From Alicyclobacillus tolerans (GTDB taxonomy: Bacteria > Bacillota > Bacilli > Alicyclobacillales > Alicyclobacillaceae), in contig NZ_JAJFNK010000034.1 of NCBI RefSeq assembly GCF_021739485.1, positions 1 to 54,640 of the forward strand: a stretch of 54,640 nucleotides of DNA, given 5' to 3'. Both the position numbers and the translations under genes were made by a program. Under the pieces are notes generated by a model. That model saw only the letters and a program-made list of their open reading frames with translations. It made no database searches and was not told the origin of the DNA. This document shows positions 35,298 through 43,057 of the stretch, one piece after another. The number at the start of each line of letters is the position of its first letter. Positions within the stretch are counted from its first letter, which is position 1.

Positions 35298-36518
35298 TGA
35301 TCACAAACAATAAAGTTGTGTGCCGAAGATCCTTAAATACACGACTTTTTATCGAAGACGGATTCAGCATCTAAGATTAAATTTGTAAACTCCTCTGGAA
35401 AAAACTACGGTGCTGCTTCTACATGAAGAAAATATAGTTGTGAACTGAGCATTTGTGATTTTTACTATTTTCAGAAATAATCAGGATAATGAGTATAGAT
35501 CGTATGAGAAATGGTTGGTGAAAAAATGTTGCCGCAGGATCGTGCCTTTTTGACCGATTTTATGCATTTTGGATGTTACAATCACTGGGTTACGCAAGAG
35601 TCTCTATTTGAGCAATTCAATCATCATGGATATGTATTACACAAATTCAACGAGGAGCGTGGACTATTTGAACATCAAATTTCCAAGGTTCATGCAGCTA
35701 AGATTTATGCTGAATTTGTTGCGGCAATAGAGGACTATACGTCCTTCTTCTATGCGATTACCAAAAAGAAAAATGGAATTCTGTACGAATATGCTAACTC
35801 CCGGAGTGAAGGGCGCGATTTTAGCGCATTTGTTCAGACGACCACGTCGAAAACTCTATCTAACATTTTAGGCTTACCTCCTCTGAATAAACTAAGATCC
35901 AACTTGAACTCGGATGAATATAAATCGGTTCGAGATATGTATAAGGAGATTCCTAAATCTCTTCGTCGAATCACTAAAATATATCAACCGGCCGACTTTT
36001 CAGGACTTGTAAAAACCGACGTTCCAACACCTGAAAGCGATAGTTTCCACGTTATACTTGACTATACTCCAAGTGGGCATAAACCCAAAAATAGGTTTAT
36101 TGACGTTAGCGATCTATCTCTAATGACAAAAATGCATAATAAGATTAAGCACCGATTTTTGGTCGTGGACGACATTGTGAGCATGTGGGAAAGCATATCT
36201 GACGACGATTTTCCCTATGCGATAGTTCCGTATACAACTAAATGGCTGAAGGCTTTGATGGACTTTTCGTCAGACATGGCAAATGACATCGCATCTTTAT
36301 GTAAATTAATTCTGCTTCTAGACGATCGAAATTTGTTTGACACTTAGATTTGAAGCTCTCTCAATCCACCGGTAATTTCAATACAACTTACAGGAATGTC
36401 GTATTTTAACGCACTCAAAAAAACCGAGCTGGCCACAAGAGCAACTGTAGTCAATTTACAACCTTGTCTTCTGGTTCACACCTTTATTTTCAGTTCACAA
36501 CTATATTTTTCGCAAACG
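35298..36518 (+). mobile_element. 1,221-bp non-autonomous Tn7-like element inserted in arsB
   Basis: GCTGG occurs on both sides (35293-35297 and 36519-36523) as a 5-bp target duplication. Removing the element and one copy restores the arsB reading frame there (V-V-A-G-V-I-A-V-V). Each end has an AGTTGTG core exactly 16 bp from its tip, in inverted orientation. The left end carries ACAATAAAGT at the same offset as in E. coli Tn7's left end, plus further copies near 35381 and 35430 (ATATAGTTGTGAACTGA). The right end has about four copies at 18-19-bp spacing (36440-36502). Spaced sites at the left and packed sites at the right are the Tn7 TnsB-site pattern. The tips read TGA and CGT, each one base from TGT. 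No transposase is encoded, so TnsABC must act in trans. Confidence 0.78.
35511..36347 (+). CDS. Unknown cargo protein of the Tn7-like mini-element
   Basis: This 278-residue soluble, helix-rich protein is the only gene in the 1.2-kb element. Two regions stand out: residues 40-110 (KIYAEFVAAIEDYTSFFYAI, then basic KKK), and a C-terminal HNKIKHRFLVV stretch near residue 212 that resembles the N-x-x-KH catalytic turn of HEPN-type proteins. HEPN domains are frequent in abortive-infection and toxin systems, so a defence role is possible but unproven. The DNA is AT-richer than the arsB sequence around it, consistent with separate origin. The ribosome binding site is weak. The frame is intact, in contrast to the host gene it interrupts. 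Confidence 0.7.
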   Translation: MVGEKMLPQDRAFLTDFMHFGCYNHWVTQESLFEQFNHHGYVLHKFNEERGLFEHQISKVHAAKIYAEFVAAIEDYTSFFYAITKKKNGILYEYANSRSEGRDFSAFVQTTTSKTLSNILGLPPLNKLRSNLNSDEYKSVRDMYKEIPKSLRRITKIYQPADFSGLVKTDVPTPESDSFHVILDYTPSGHKPKNRFIDVSDLSLMTKMHNKIKHRFLVVDDIVSMWESISDDDFPYAIVPYTTKWLKALMDFSSDMANDIASLCKLILLLDDRNLFDT

Positions 36519-37055
36519 GCTGGAGTAATCGCTGTTGTGTTTTTGTTGGCCGGAACCCGTACCAAGGTTATTCAGCCTTGGCAAGTCATTCGTGAAGCGC
36601 CTGGGGCGATTGTCGTCTTCTCCATTGGCATGTACGTGGTGATCTATGGTTTGCGGGATGCTGGTTTGACGAATGTCTTGGGTCGCTTGATTCCAACTTC
36701 CACGGGTGGTGGACTCTATACTGGCACTTTGGCGACGGGCTTTATTGCGGCCATCCTATCGAGCATCATGAACAATATGCCAACGGTCATGATTGATGCC
36801 CTCGCCATTCATTCGACCCAACTGACTGGTGTCATGCATCAAGCTCTAGTGTACGCCAACGTTATCGATAGTGACCTCGGTCCAAAGATTACCCCGATAG
36901 GGTCACTTGCTCCACTGCTTTGGCTTCACGTTTTAGGGAAAAGGGGAATTCGAATTTCTTGGAGACAGTATTTTAAGACCGGGACTATTCTAACCATTCC
37001 AGTTCTATTCATCACATTATCTGGGCTGTCTTTGTGGTTGACGTTGGTTCACTAA
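36519..37055 (+). pseudogene. arsB: 3' part of arsB arsenite efflux pump
   Basis: From the second GCTGG copy the text AGVIAVVFLLAGTRTKVI resumes ArsB and runs intact to the stop at 37055. It includes the hallmark block LSSIMNNMPTVMIDALAI and LGPKITPIGSLAPLLWLHVL. These 178 codons form the C-terminal membrane half. There is no start of its own; the open frame leading into it from 36396 is transposon-end sequence. The intactness of this half versus the frameshifts in the 5' half is notable. Confidence 0.87.
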
Positions 37056-37076
37056 GAATCGTGGAGGGGATACTGC

Positions 37077-37510
37077 TTGCAGGAGACCAAAAAGATATAT
37101 TACCTTAGTGTTTTCAATCGTGCCCGCAGCCAAATCGCAGAAGCATTTACGAAAAAGTACGGTGGAGAACGGGTTTCCGTGGAAAGCGCAGGGGTGGATG
37201 GGGCCAAAGATGTCCATCCACTAACCATTGAAGTGATGAAAGAAGTCGGCATCGATATCTCACAAAATCGTTCCAAAACGATCAACATGAAAAAGTTTGT
37301 GGACTCAGACGTAATTGTCAAACTCTGCGAGGAGGCTCATGAACGCTGTCCGATTGTTCCGTTTGGAATCCAACAGAACAATGGGATATTGAAGACCCAA
37401 TTAACTCCGATGAGACTCAAGCAAACATTGAGCGATTTCGTCGCGTTCGAGACGAAATCGAAGCCCGCGTGAAAAATCTATTAGAACGGTTCCATGTCGC
37501 TGACTTTTAA
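37077..37510 (+). pseudogene. arsC: Inactive arsenate reductase (LMW-phosphatase type)
   Basis: The product aligns with thioredoxin-coupled ArsC, but the catalytic loop reads SVFNRARS instead of CVHNSARS: the nucleophilic Cys is Ser, and His and Ser of the loop are also changed. A frameshift near 37380 ends the first frame. The expected C-terminus (WDIEDPINSDETQANIERFR to NLLERFHVADF) continues in another frame to 37510. It follows arsB by about 20 bp, as the original arsC of the operon. The intact second copy follows at 37547. Confidence 0.82.
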
Positions 37511-37546
37511 GTTGGAGATATAAAAAAGAGCGAGGGAGAGAACAAC

Positions 37547-37978
37547 GTGAAAAAAGCGATTGTCTACTTTATCTGTACTGGAAACTCATGCCGCTCGCAA
37601 ATGGCCGAAGGATGGGCGCGCCACTTTGTTGGAGACAAAATCACGGTATTCAGTGGAGGGATTGAGGCGCATGGACTCAATCCGAAGGCCGTGCAGGTGA
37701 TGAAAGAGGTTGGCGTGGATATTTCGAGTCAAACTTCGGACTGGATTGATAACGAGATTCTCAATCAATCCGATTACGCGATCACGCTCTGTTGTGATGC
37801 CTATGACAAATGTCCTGTTACACCTCCCCACGTGAAACGAATGCACTGGGGCTTTGAAGAGCCAGTTCGCGCAACAGGGACTGAGGAGCAAGTGATGAAC
37901 AAATTCAGAGAAGTTCGTGACGCGATTAGAGAGAGCGTAGAATTTTTCGTCGAAGACATCACTTCAGAATATCGCTAA
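37547..37978 (+). CDS. arsC: Arsenate reductase ArsC, thioredoxin-coupled type
   Basis: This 143-residue enzyme reduces arsenate to arsenite. The phosphatase-like loop is C10-TGNSC-R16 and the redox cysteines that relay to thioredoxin are in [12 protein letters not shown] (C82, C83, C89). The DP/E-type loop is replaced by [11 protein letters not shown], as in many ArsC. The GTG start follows GAGGGAG. It is intact while the neighbouring arsR, arsB and first arsC are broken, so arsenate reduction may persist without the cognate efflux pump in this locus. Confidence 0.9.
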   Translation: MKKAIVYFICTGNSCRSQMAEGWARHFVGDKITVFSGGIEAHGLNPKAVQVMKEVGVDISSQTSDWIDNEILNQSDYAITLCCDAYDKCPVTPPHVKRMHWGFEEPVRATGTEEQVMNKFREVRDAIRESVEFFVEDITSEYR

Positions 37979-38604
37979 GGTTCGGAATAAAATTACAAGG
38001 TGGCGGAGGACTCCCCTTGTGTGACAATACGCATGTTGAGTGTTATTGAAGACTCTCCAGAAATTGCTCTGGACAAGCTGCTCAACGCCATTTGGGATTA
38101 GAGTGGCCCGTACCCGTTATTCAAACGTCGGCATGGGAGTGGTGAGTTCCAGATCGAAGTTGATGCTTAGTATTTTGCAGTTAGCGTAGGGACATGGTGT
38201 GATGTTTCATGAATACGCCGTCATATCCGTGTAGCTGTGCCCTCAAAAAGGACTATGGGCAAAAAGACTTCTCCAAGCCGAACATATCAGAGGTCAAAAT
38301 CGACCCACCACAGATGAGTAAATAACTGGAAGAACGTCTAATCAAATTGAATCATGTTGTTCGTAACCAAGAGGAAATGTCCACAGGAGAAGTAAATCAA
38401 AAGCGATAGCCGCTCAAGCATCGGACGGCTTTTCAGTTTCTGGCTAGTCGGTTGAGGTTCGAATAAGTATCGGGAATTCGAATTTTCGTGTTGATTTGTC
38501 TGGGAACTGAAACTCTTTATTCTGTCATGAAGCGAATAACCAGAGGATGCTCATTCTTTCAGGCCTGGTAATGAAAATATTGGCGGTAATTCGTTTAGTT
38601 TGAT
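37979..38604. other. Intergenic region with possible decayed small ORFs
   Basis: A 25-codon frame starting GTG about 38023 follows a GGAGG and reads VIEDSPEIALDKLLNAIWD. Another at about 38210 reads KDYGQKDFSKPNISEVKIDPPQMSK, stops at TAA, and stays coding-like for 30 more codons (LEERLIKLNHVVRNQEEM). Both look like eroded genes that I cannot identify. Confidence 0.35.
38408..38433 (+). terminator. Short hairpin with T-tract
   Basis: AGCCG (38408-38412) pairs with CGGCT (38426-38430), followed by TTTC. It follows directly the eroded small ORF ending near 38409 and probably terminated it. The stem is short. Confidence 0.4.
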
Positions 38605-38646
38605 ATGTCCTGTGCTAAAGTGATGAAAAATCAGTGTTTGAAATGG

Positions 38647-38914
38647 GTGGCGAAGGCTGTGGCTGTTAATAGAGAAGAACTGCACCGCTTAATCGACCAG
38701 ATCACCGATCCAATTGAGCTTGAGATTGCTTATCGGGCAATTGGCTCAATCATTAAGCATGACGAACAGTCCTTATTGGACGCAAGGTTGGCAGACGGGG
38801 GAAGTTGAAGCCGAACTAGACAAGGAAGAAAGGGGAATAAGTGGCCCCTTTGACAGTGCAGAAGATTTGTTTGAACATCTTGACCGGGAAGCATTAAGAG
38901 ACGATGAAAATTGA
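38647..38914 (+). pseudogene. Frameshifted antitoxin of a RelBE/ParDE-type module
   Basis: The first frame reads NREELHRLIDQITDPIELEI and YRAIGSIIKHDEQSLLDARLAD. One extra G in GGGGG (about 38797-38801) shifts it. The second frame continues GEVEAELDKEERGISGPF, then DSAEDLFEHLD and a stop at 38914. Joined, this is a small acidic antitoxin-like protein. It overlaps the start of the toxin gene at 38904, the usual antitoxin-toxin coupling. Confidence 0.6.
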
Positions 38915-39171
38915 GTTGACGAATCGTTTCGAAAAGCAATATACAGCTTTAATCAATGATGACCATAAGGTACGATCATCTGTCCAGAAGACTCTAATTC
39001 ACTTACTTAATCGCATCCATCCCTCCGAATCAAAAGGATACAGGGAACGAATGGAGTGTACGAGTGCTCCGTTAATATGGATATACGCATCACACCTTTG
39101 AGTTGACCGCAGGTGAGACCATCTTGTTGAGGAATATCGACCATCACGATAAAGCATTGAAGAGACCCTGA
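38904..39171 (+). pseudogene. Broken RelE-like toxin
   Basis: The frame begins MKIELTNRFEKQYTALINDD, as in RelE/ParE-type endoribonucleases. Near 39050 the frame changes. The other frame reads WSVRVLR, a TAA, then YGYTHHTFELTAGETILLRN followed by IDHHDKAL and a stop at 39171, matching the typical RelE end (SIRV...YR...ILLRNIDNHD). One frameshift plus one nonsense codon inactivate it, in step with the broken antitoxin, so the module is dead. A terminator hairpin overlaps its end. Confidence 0.65.
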
Positions 39172-39190
39172 CCAAAAGAAGGGTCTTTTG
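39163..39190 (+). terminator. Intrinsic terminator after the toxin remnant
   Basis: AGACCC (39163-39168) pairs with GGGTCT (39181-39186), followed by TTTTGATTT. It overlaps the stop of the toxin remnant. Confidence 0.6.
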
Positions 39191-39445
39191 ATTTTCAACA
39201 CGAAAATCCGATAACCCTAAGTATCGAAGAGGATACAGCCAACCCGTATAGAATAACCTTCCAACTCAAATAACGGGGGCGGTCGATGCCGTTATGCACA
39301 TCACCTTTAACTCAACAAGCGCGAAATGGAGCCGCAAGACGAATCGAATTTTGGTATGGGGCGGTTTGGGAATAGAGCAGGAAGTGGGATAAGTGGCAGG
39401 ACAAAAAAAGCCCGAGCAAGGTACAGTTTATTGGAGGTTTGAACT

Positions 39446-40147
39446 GTGGCTTTTACAGCATTAGTTTACCGCGTGCTTATTGCATCTCCGTCAGACGTTG
39501 AAAAGGAGCGAGAACGTATCCCCGAAGTCATGGCGGAGTGGAATGCACAAAACTCTGCGGATACAGGTATAGTATTCGTTCCTGTGAAATGGGAAACACA
39601 TTCAACTCCTGAAATGGGTGATCGCCCTCAAGCAATTATAAATCGACAGTTGGTTCATGATTCGGATATTCTTATTGGGGTCTTTTGGACGCGCATTGGC
39701 TCTCCGACTGGTGTTGCCGAATCTGGATCGGTCGAGGAAATTCGTGAGTTCATTCAATCGGGTAAGAGAGTGATGCTATACTTTTCCTCAGTACCAGTTA
39801 ATCCAAGCGCGATTAACCGCGACCAACATCAAAAGCTAGAAGAGTTCAAATACGAGTGCTTTCAACAAGGTCTGGTCGATAGGTATTCGTCTGTCGAAGA
39901 ATTTTGCAGGAAATTAACGCGCTATTTGACGTCCATTGCTAAGGAGAACGATGGAAATGTTATCCAGCGTGATGACGTTTCCGCGTCGTCGGAGTGGGTT
40001 GTCATCTTTAAGGAACTACGAAGGTGCCGACACGAATGGAACGCAGTTCGGCCACAAGGTGACAATATGGCTGTCGCGAAAGATGGAATGCCATTCATAA
40101 AAGCGATTCAAAGATACCTAGCAGAGTTGCGAACGATGCTGGACTGA
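39446..40147 (+). CDS. DUF4062-like nucleotide-hydrolase-fold protein
   Basis: The 233-residue protein starts YRVLIASPSDVEKERERIPE, continues with VPVKWETHSTPEMGDRPQ, the segment INRQLVHDSDILIGVFWTRIG and then EEIREFIQSGKRVMLYF. This is the DUF4062-type Rossmann-like pattern, related to TIR or deoxyribosyltransferase-like folds and found in many putative defence and signalling proteins. The GTG start has TTGGAGG 9 nt upstream. The second half (from about 165) is a helical extension. A 61-codon gene follows immediately (next base after the stop), so the two are coupled. No cyclic-nucleotide or NAD chemistry can be claimed from sequence alone. Confidence 0.65.
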   Translation: MAFTALVYRVLIASPSDVEKERERIPEVMAEWNAQNSADTGIVFVPVKWETHSTPEMGDRPQAIINRQLVHDSDILIGVFWTRIGSPTGVAESGSVEEIREFIQSGKRVMLYFSSVPVNPSAINRDQHQKLEEFKYECFQQGLVDRYSSVEEFCRKLTRYLTSIAKENDGNVIQRDDVSASSEWVVIFKELRRCRHEWNAVRPQGDNMAVAKDGMPFIKAIQRYLAELRTMLD

Positions 40148-40333
40148 TTGGATACCACTGACTCAGCGGATTCGTGTGACAAATTGCTTCGAGAAGCAAT
40201 GGACATTCAGCGAATGCACTTCCCATTGGACGGTGGGCGATCTCTACGTTTATTTTGGGAACGTGCGGATGCTCTGATGGAAAACGCCATGATGCTAATT
40301 CAGGACATCCAAACTGTGCTTCAGGAAAGTTAG
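40148..40333 (+). CDS. Small helical partner of the DUF4062-like gene
   Basis: TTG 40148 directly follows the stop of the preceding gene. The 61-residue product is a charged helical peptide (CDKLLREAMDIQRMHFPLDG and RLFWERADALMENAMMLIQD). It ends just at a strong terminator. No family is known to me. Its coupling to the upstream gene suggests a shared function, or it could be a frame-split extension of that protein. Confidence 0.5.
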   Translation: MDTTDSADSCDKLLREAMDIQRMHFPLDGGRSLRLFWERADALMENAMMLIQDIQTVLQES

Positions 40334-40354
40334 CCGCCCAAACGGGCGGCTTTT
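40333..40354 (+). terminator. Intrinsic terminator
   Basis: GCCGCCC-AAAC-GGGCGGC followed by TTTTC: a 7-bp GC stem immediately after the stop of the small gene, defining the end of the two-gene unit. Confidence 0.85.
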
Positions 40355-40751
40355 CAATACTTACTGTACGCTGGCGGGTAACACCACAAGTGTTCCGTCT
40401 TCCTCTCCCACACCGGCGCCACTCTCACAAAACACAGCTTATCCGACACCTCGATCACCGTACATTGACCGACTGTAACACCTCTAAGGCTATGTTCGCC
40501 TACAGTTTTTACATTTGATGATGAACGTTCTGCATTGCTCTTTTCAGCCGATGAGATGAGGATACAGCTGGATGGGCGGAGTGTCGATGAAGTGGTAAAT
40601 GGCTAAGGAGTCAATGATGGAATAGGAATGAGACGGCGTGTTCGGCAAGCCAGTGCCCACATCTTTATCTGGTCTGTATTCTTCCTTCACAGGGAAGCAA
40701 ATTTATGTCATACTATATTCAAACATGTATTAGAATGAAGGTGAACTTTGA

Positions 40752-41123
40752 ATGCCAAAGCTGGATATGTGCCAAGTTCAATGTGTCGATACTTCGAAGG
40801 TAGAACGTCTTCGAAGCGAAATCACAGATACGGATTCGTTGTCTGTCATTTTCAAAGCCGTTGCCGATGCAACACGGTTGAAAGTCGCATTTGCACTCGC
40901 TACTGACGAGCTATGCGTCTGTGAGGTTGCAGCGCTGCTCGATACGACGGTTCAGAACGCCTCACATCACTTGCGCTGGCTGAAACGTGCTGGACTGGCG
41001 ACGTGCCGGAAGGATGGGAAACTTGTCTACTACAGGCTGATACCAGCAGTGGCCGTGATTCTGAATGCAGTTGAAAAATTGCAGGGAGGCGAGAATGTTG
41101 TCAGTACAAGTCATGCAGGTTAA
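40752..41123 (+). CDS. CadC/SmtB-type metal-responsive ArsR-family repressor
   Basis: The 123-residue winged-helix protein has the CadC soft-metal site: N-terminal C7 and C11 and the alpha-4 motif DELCVCEV (C55, C57), with the recognition helix VQNASHHLRWLKRAGL. CadC-type proteins release DNA on Cd(II), Pb(II) or Zn(II). Its 3' end overlaps the start of the transporter gene at 41095, so it regulates its own operon. The upstream 100 bp hold an AT-rich inverted repeat around 40710-40730 (CATACTATATTCAAACATGTATTAGAATG) that could be the operator. Confidence 0.85.
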   Translation: MPKLDMCQVQCVDTSKVERLRSEITDTDSLSVIFKAVADATRLKVAFALATDELCVCEVAALLDTTVQNASHHLRWLKRAGLATCRKDGKLVYYRLIPAVAVILNAVEKLQGGENVVSTSHAG

Positions 41124-41805
41124 AAAAGGCATCAACATCGAGATTGTCAGCATCCTTTGGATGATTGTTGAGGCGGCTGTCGCTATTGGTGCCGGGATTG
41201 CGGCTCATTCACTCGCTCTAACAGCGTTTGGGGCAGACAGCGTCATTGAACTGGTGGCTGGAGGAATTCTGCTCTGGAGGCTCTATGTGGAGGCTAGCGG
41301 CGCAAGTCTTGTAAGGGTCAAACAGGCAGAGAAAAGGGCTTCATGGGTTGTCGGAGTGGCCTTAATTGCTCTGGCAGTGTACATCGTTGTGATGGCTGGA
41401 TACGATCTCTGGACTCGTACTGGTTCTGAGACAAGTATGTTAGGACTTGCTCTGGCTATCGCATCAGGAATCATCATGCCTTATCTCTCTCGTGCGAAGA
41501 AGTCTATTGGTGCACAAATTAGCAGCAAAGCACTTCAAGCAGATGGTTCATGCAGCATCGTCTGCGCTTACATGGCTTGGACGTTGATTGTTGGACTTCT
41601 CATAAATGCTGTGTTGGGATGGTGGTGGCTGAACGCTCTCGCTGGTTTGGTATTGGTTTACTTTATCGCAAAAGAGGGTATCGAGGCGATTCAAGAAGCA
41701 CGCGGTGTCGAGGACGCCTGTGGCTGTGGTCATTGCCATGGTGTAGGATGGTACACAGGCGTACTCTCTGTTCTTCATAGCTGGACTAGCGGAAATCGGC
41801 GGTGA
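41095..41805 (+). CDS. Cation-diffusion-facilitator-like transporter
   Basis: The 236-residue membrane protein has about six helices and a CDF-like first half (AAHSLALTAFGADSVIELVAG, the acidic residue in GADS being the transport-site type) and ADGSCSIVCAYMAW. It ends with a metal-binding-looking CGCGHCHG. Ribosome site GGGAGGCGAG lies before ATG 41095, inside the end of the CadC-like gene. The partnership with a CadC-type sensor implies Cd/Zn efflux. The last residues probably differ from the original: the indel near 41764 that breaks ynfA also changes this protein's end (normal end predicted at about 41773). Confidence 0.8.
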   Translation: MLSVQVMQVKKGINIEIVSILWMIVEAAVAIGAGIAAHSLALTAFGADSVIELVAGGILLWRLYVEASGASLVRVKQAEKRASWVVGVALIALAVYIVVMAGYDLWTRTGSETSMLGLALAIASGIIMPYLSRAKKSIGAQISSKALQADGSCSIVCAYMAWTLIVGLLINAVLGWWWLNALAGLVLVYFIAKEGIEAIQEARGVEDACGCGHCHGVGWYTGVLSVLHSWTSGNRR

Positions 41806-42072
41806 TTATCTGGTTTGGCAGCGGCTACAGAACGAAAAACCGCTCTGGTTAGGTGTTCTCGGAGTCGTGATTCTGTTCGCCTACGGAATTATCCTTATGA
41901 GACAGGAGTTCGCTTCCTTTGGCAAGGTGTATGCAGCATATGGCGGTGTGTTCATTGTGATGGCAGTTCTGTGGGGTTGGTGGATTGATCACCGGAGGCC
42001 GGATGTGAAAAAGTGTGGATTAGTGCGGCGATTTGTTTGATTGGCGTTACGGTGATGCTATTGAAACGATAA
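41748..42072 (+). pseudogene. ynfA: YnfA-family small membrane protein, frameshifted
   Basis: The frames together give MVHRRTL-(shift)-LFFIAGLAEIGGDYLVWQRL, then LRQ...FGKVYAAYGGVFIVMAV, LWGWWIDHRRPD, (shift) and WISAAICLIGVTVMLLKR. This is the UPF0060/YnfA family of four-helix membrane proteins. A missing C near 41764 and a missing base in the A-run near 42010 break the frame twice. The start overlaps the end of the transporter gene, so the original operon was cadC-like, transporter, ynfA. Confidence 0.75.
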
Positions 42073-42382
42073 GGGTGCCCGCCAAACTCGGACTCCTTGT
42101 TTTCATATCTCCCGAACTCCCCGCCACGCTCCATTTCAAGCGGCATCAATTTTAAGGCGTCCGACGTTCGTTCTAGCGGGATGAGTGGGCTGGATGCCGC
42201 ACAATGTTGCGTCAAAGGCTGGAGAAGTAGAATACGACCCAAAGGTGACCTGTCTGCTACTTTTGATCAATAGGATCACAACACTGGTGTATCTGTTAGA
42301 AACTGACCACTCGAAGAGGATTTGAAAAGCGTTGCATAGAAGTATCTTCCAAATCATGTTTTGTCGGGAGCTGTCGTCATCT

Positions 42383-42932
42383 ATGCACCTTACTCTGCCT
42401 TATAGCTTGTACGTAGAACTTGGAGCCGTCATCGTACTCGCGATCATCGTTAAAGCCCTGACCTCTACGAAGTCCTCACGAAAAAGAAAACCCTCAAAGT
42501 CACGAGGTGCCAGAACTAAGGAGGACCAATCCAATCGCGGAACTTCCTCCGCGAAGCGACCAGACCCAGAAATTTTGAGGAGTCCAATTTCAAAAGCTCA
42601 CATGGGGCGAATTTGAACGTCTTCTTGCCCTATACTTCCGCGTTCGTGGCTACGATGTTGAAAAACGGGAGTCTCTGGGAACGATGGCGGTGTTGATTTG
42701 GTGATCACTAATAAACGCACTGATAACGTCGTCAGATGTGTCTCCGCTAGCTCGAAAAGAAGCTCAAGAAAGGCATATTGAGTTTTGGCACGGAGCAATG
42801 CTGGAAAGTAGACTGGAGAAGTGGGAGAAGTGGGAGAAGTGGGAGAAGTGGGAGAAGTGGGAGAAGTGGGAGAAGTGGGAGAAGTGGGAGAAGTGGGAAG
42901 GGAAGCAGCCGCGTAAGAGACGGCTGACATGA
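42383..42932 (+). pseudogene. Mrr-type restriction endonuclease, frameshifted, with repeat expansion
   Basis: The first frame has an N-terminal membrane helix (YVELGAVIVLAIIVKAL) and a basic linker. Then KLTWGEFERLLALYFRVRGY appears in a second frame and GVSGNDGGVDLVITNKR in a third. These are the Mrr-cat signatures (the Asp of GGVDLVI being catalytic), but the following QxK motif is degenerate. The last frame ends with ERHIEFWHGAMLESRLEKW and a run of Glu-Lys-Trp triplets encoded by a 9-bp minisatellite. At least two frameshifts (about 42600 and 42665) plus erosion of the core make it inactive. Confidence 0.65.
42821..42898 (+). repeat. 9-bp tandem repeat (GTGGGAGAA), about 8.7 copies
   Basis: GTGGGAGAA repeats without visible mismatch from 42821 to 42898, after one imperfect unit (CTGGAGAAG). 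In the plus frame it encodes (Glu-Lys-Trp)n near the end of the Mrr-type remnant. Perfect copies imply recent slippage expansion. Confidence 0.95.
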
Positions 42933-43057
42933 CGTTGGAAAAGTTTACACTTTAATCCCTACGCTGTTCAAATATGGGTTTAAGGTTACATGTGAACACA
43001 ATATACTACGAAACTAATACCAGCACCGTTTAGCTTAATATAAAAGGGGTGAAGGTA

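Noticed and set aside
34230..37055. Programmed frameshifting as an explanation for arsR and arsB
   Set aside because: Several independent shifts, an internal deletion and a transposon insertion in the same genes fit decay, not a recoding signal.
42598..42930. Minus-strand frame with (Ser-Pro-Thr)n repeats
   Set aside because: It is the complement of the 9-bp array; the plus strand carries the recognisable nuclease remnant.
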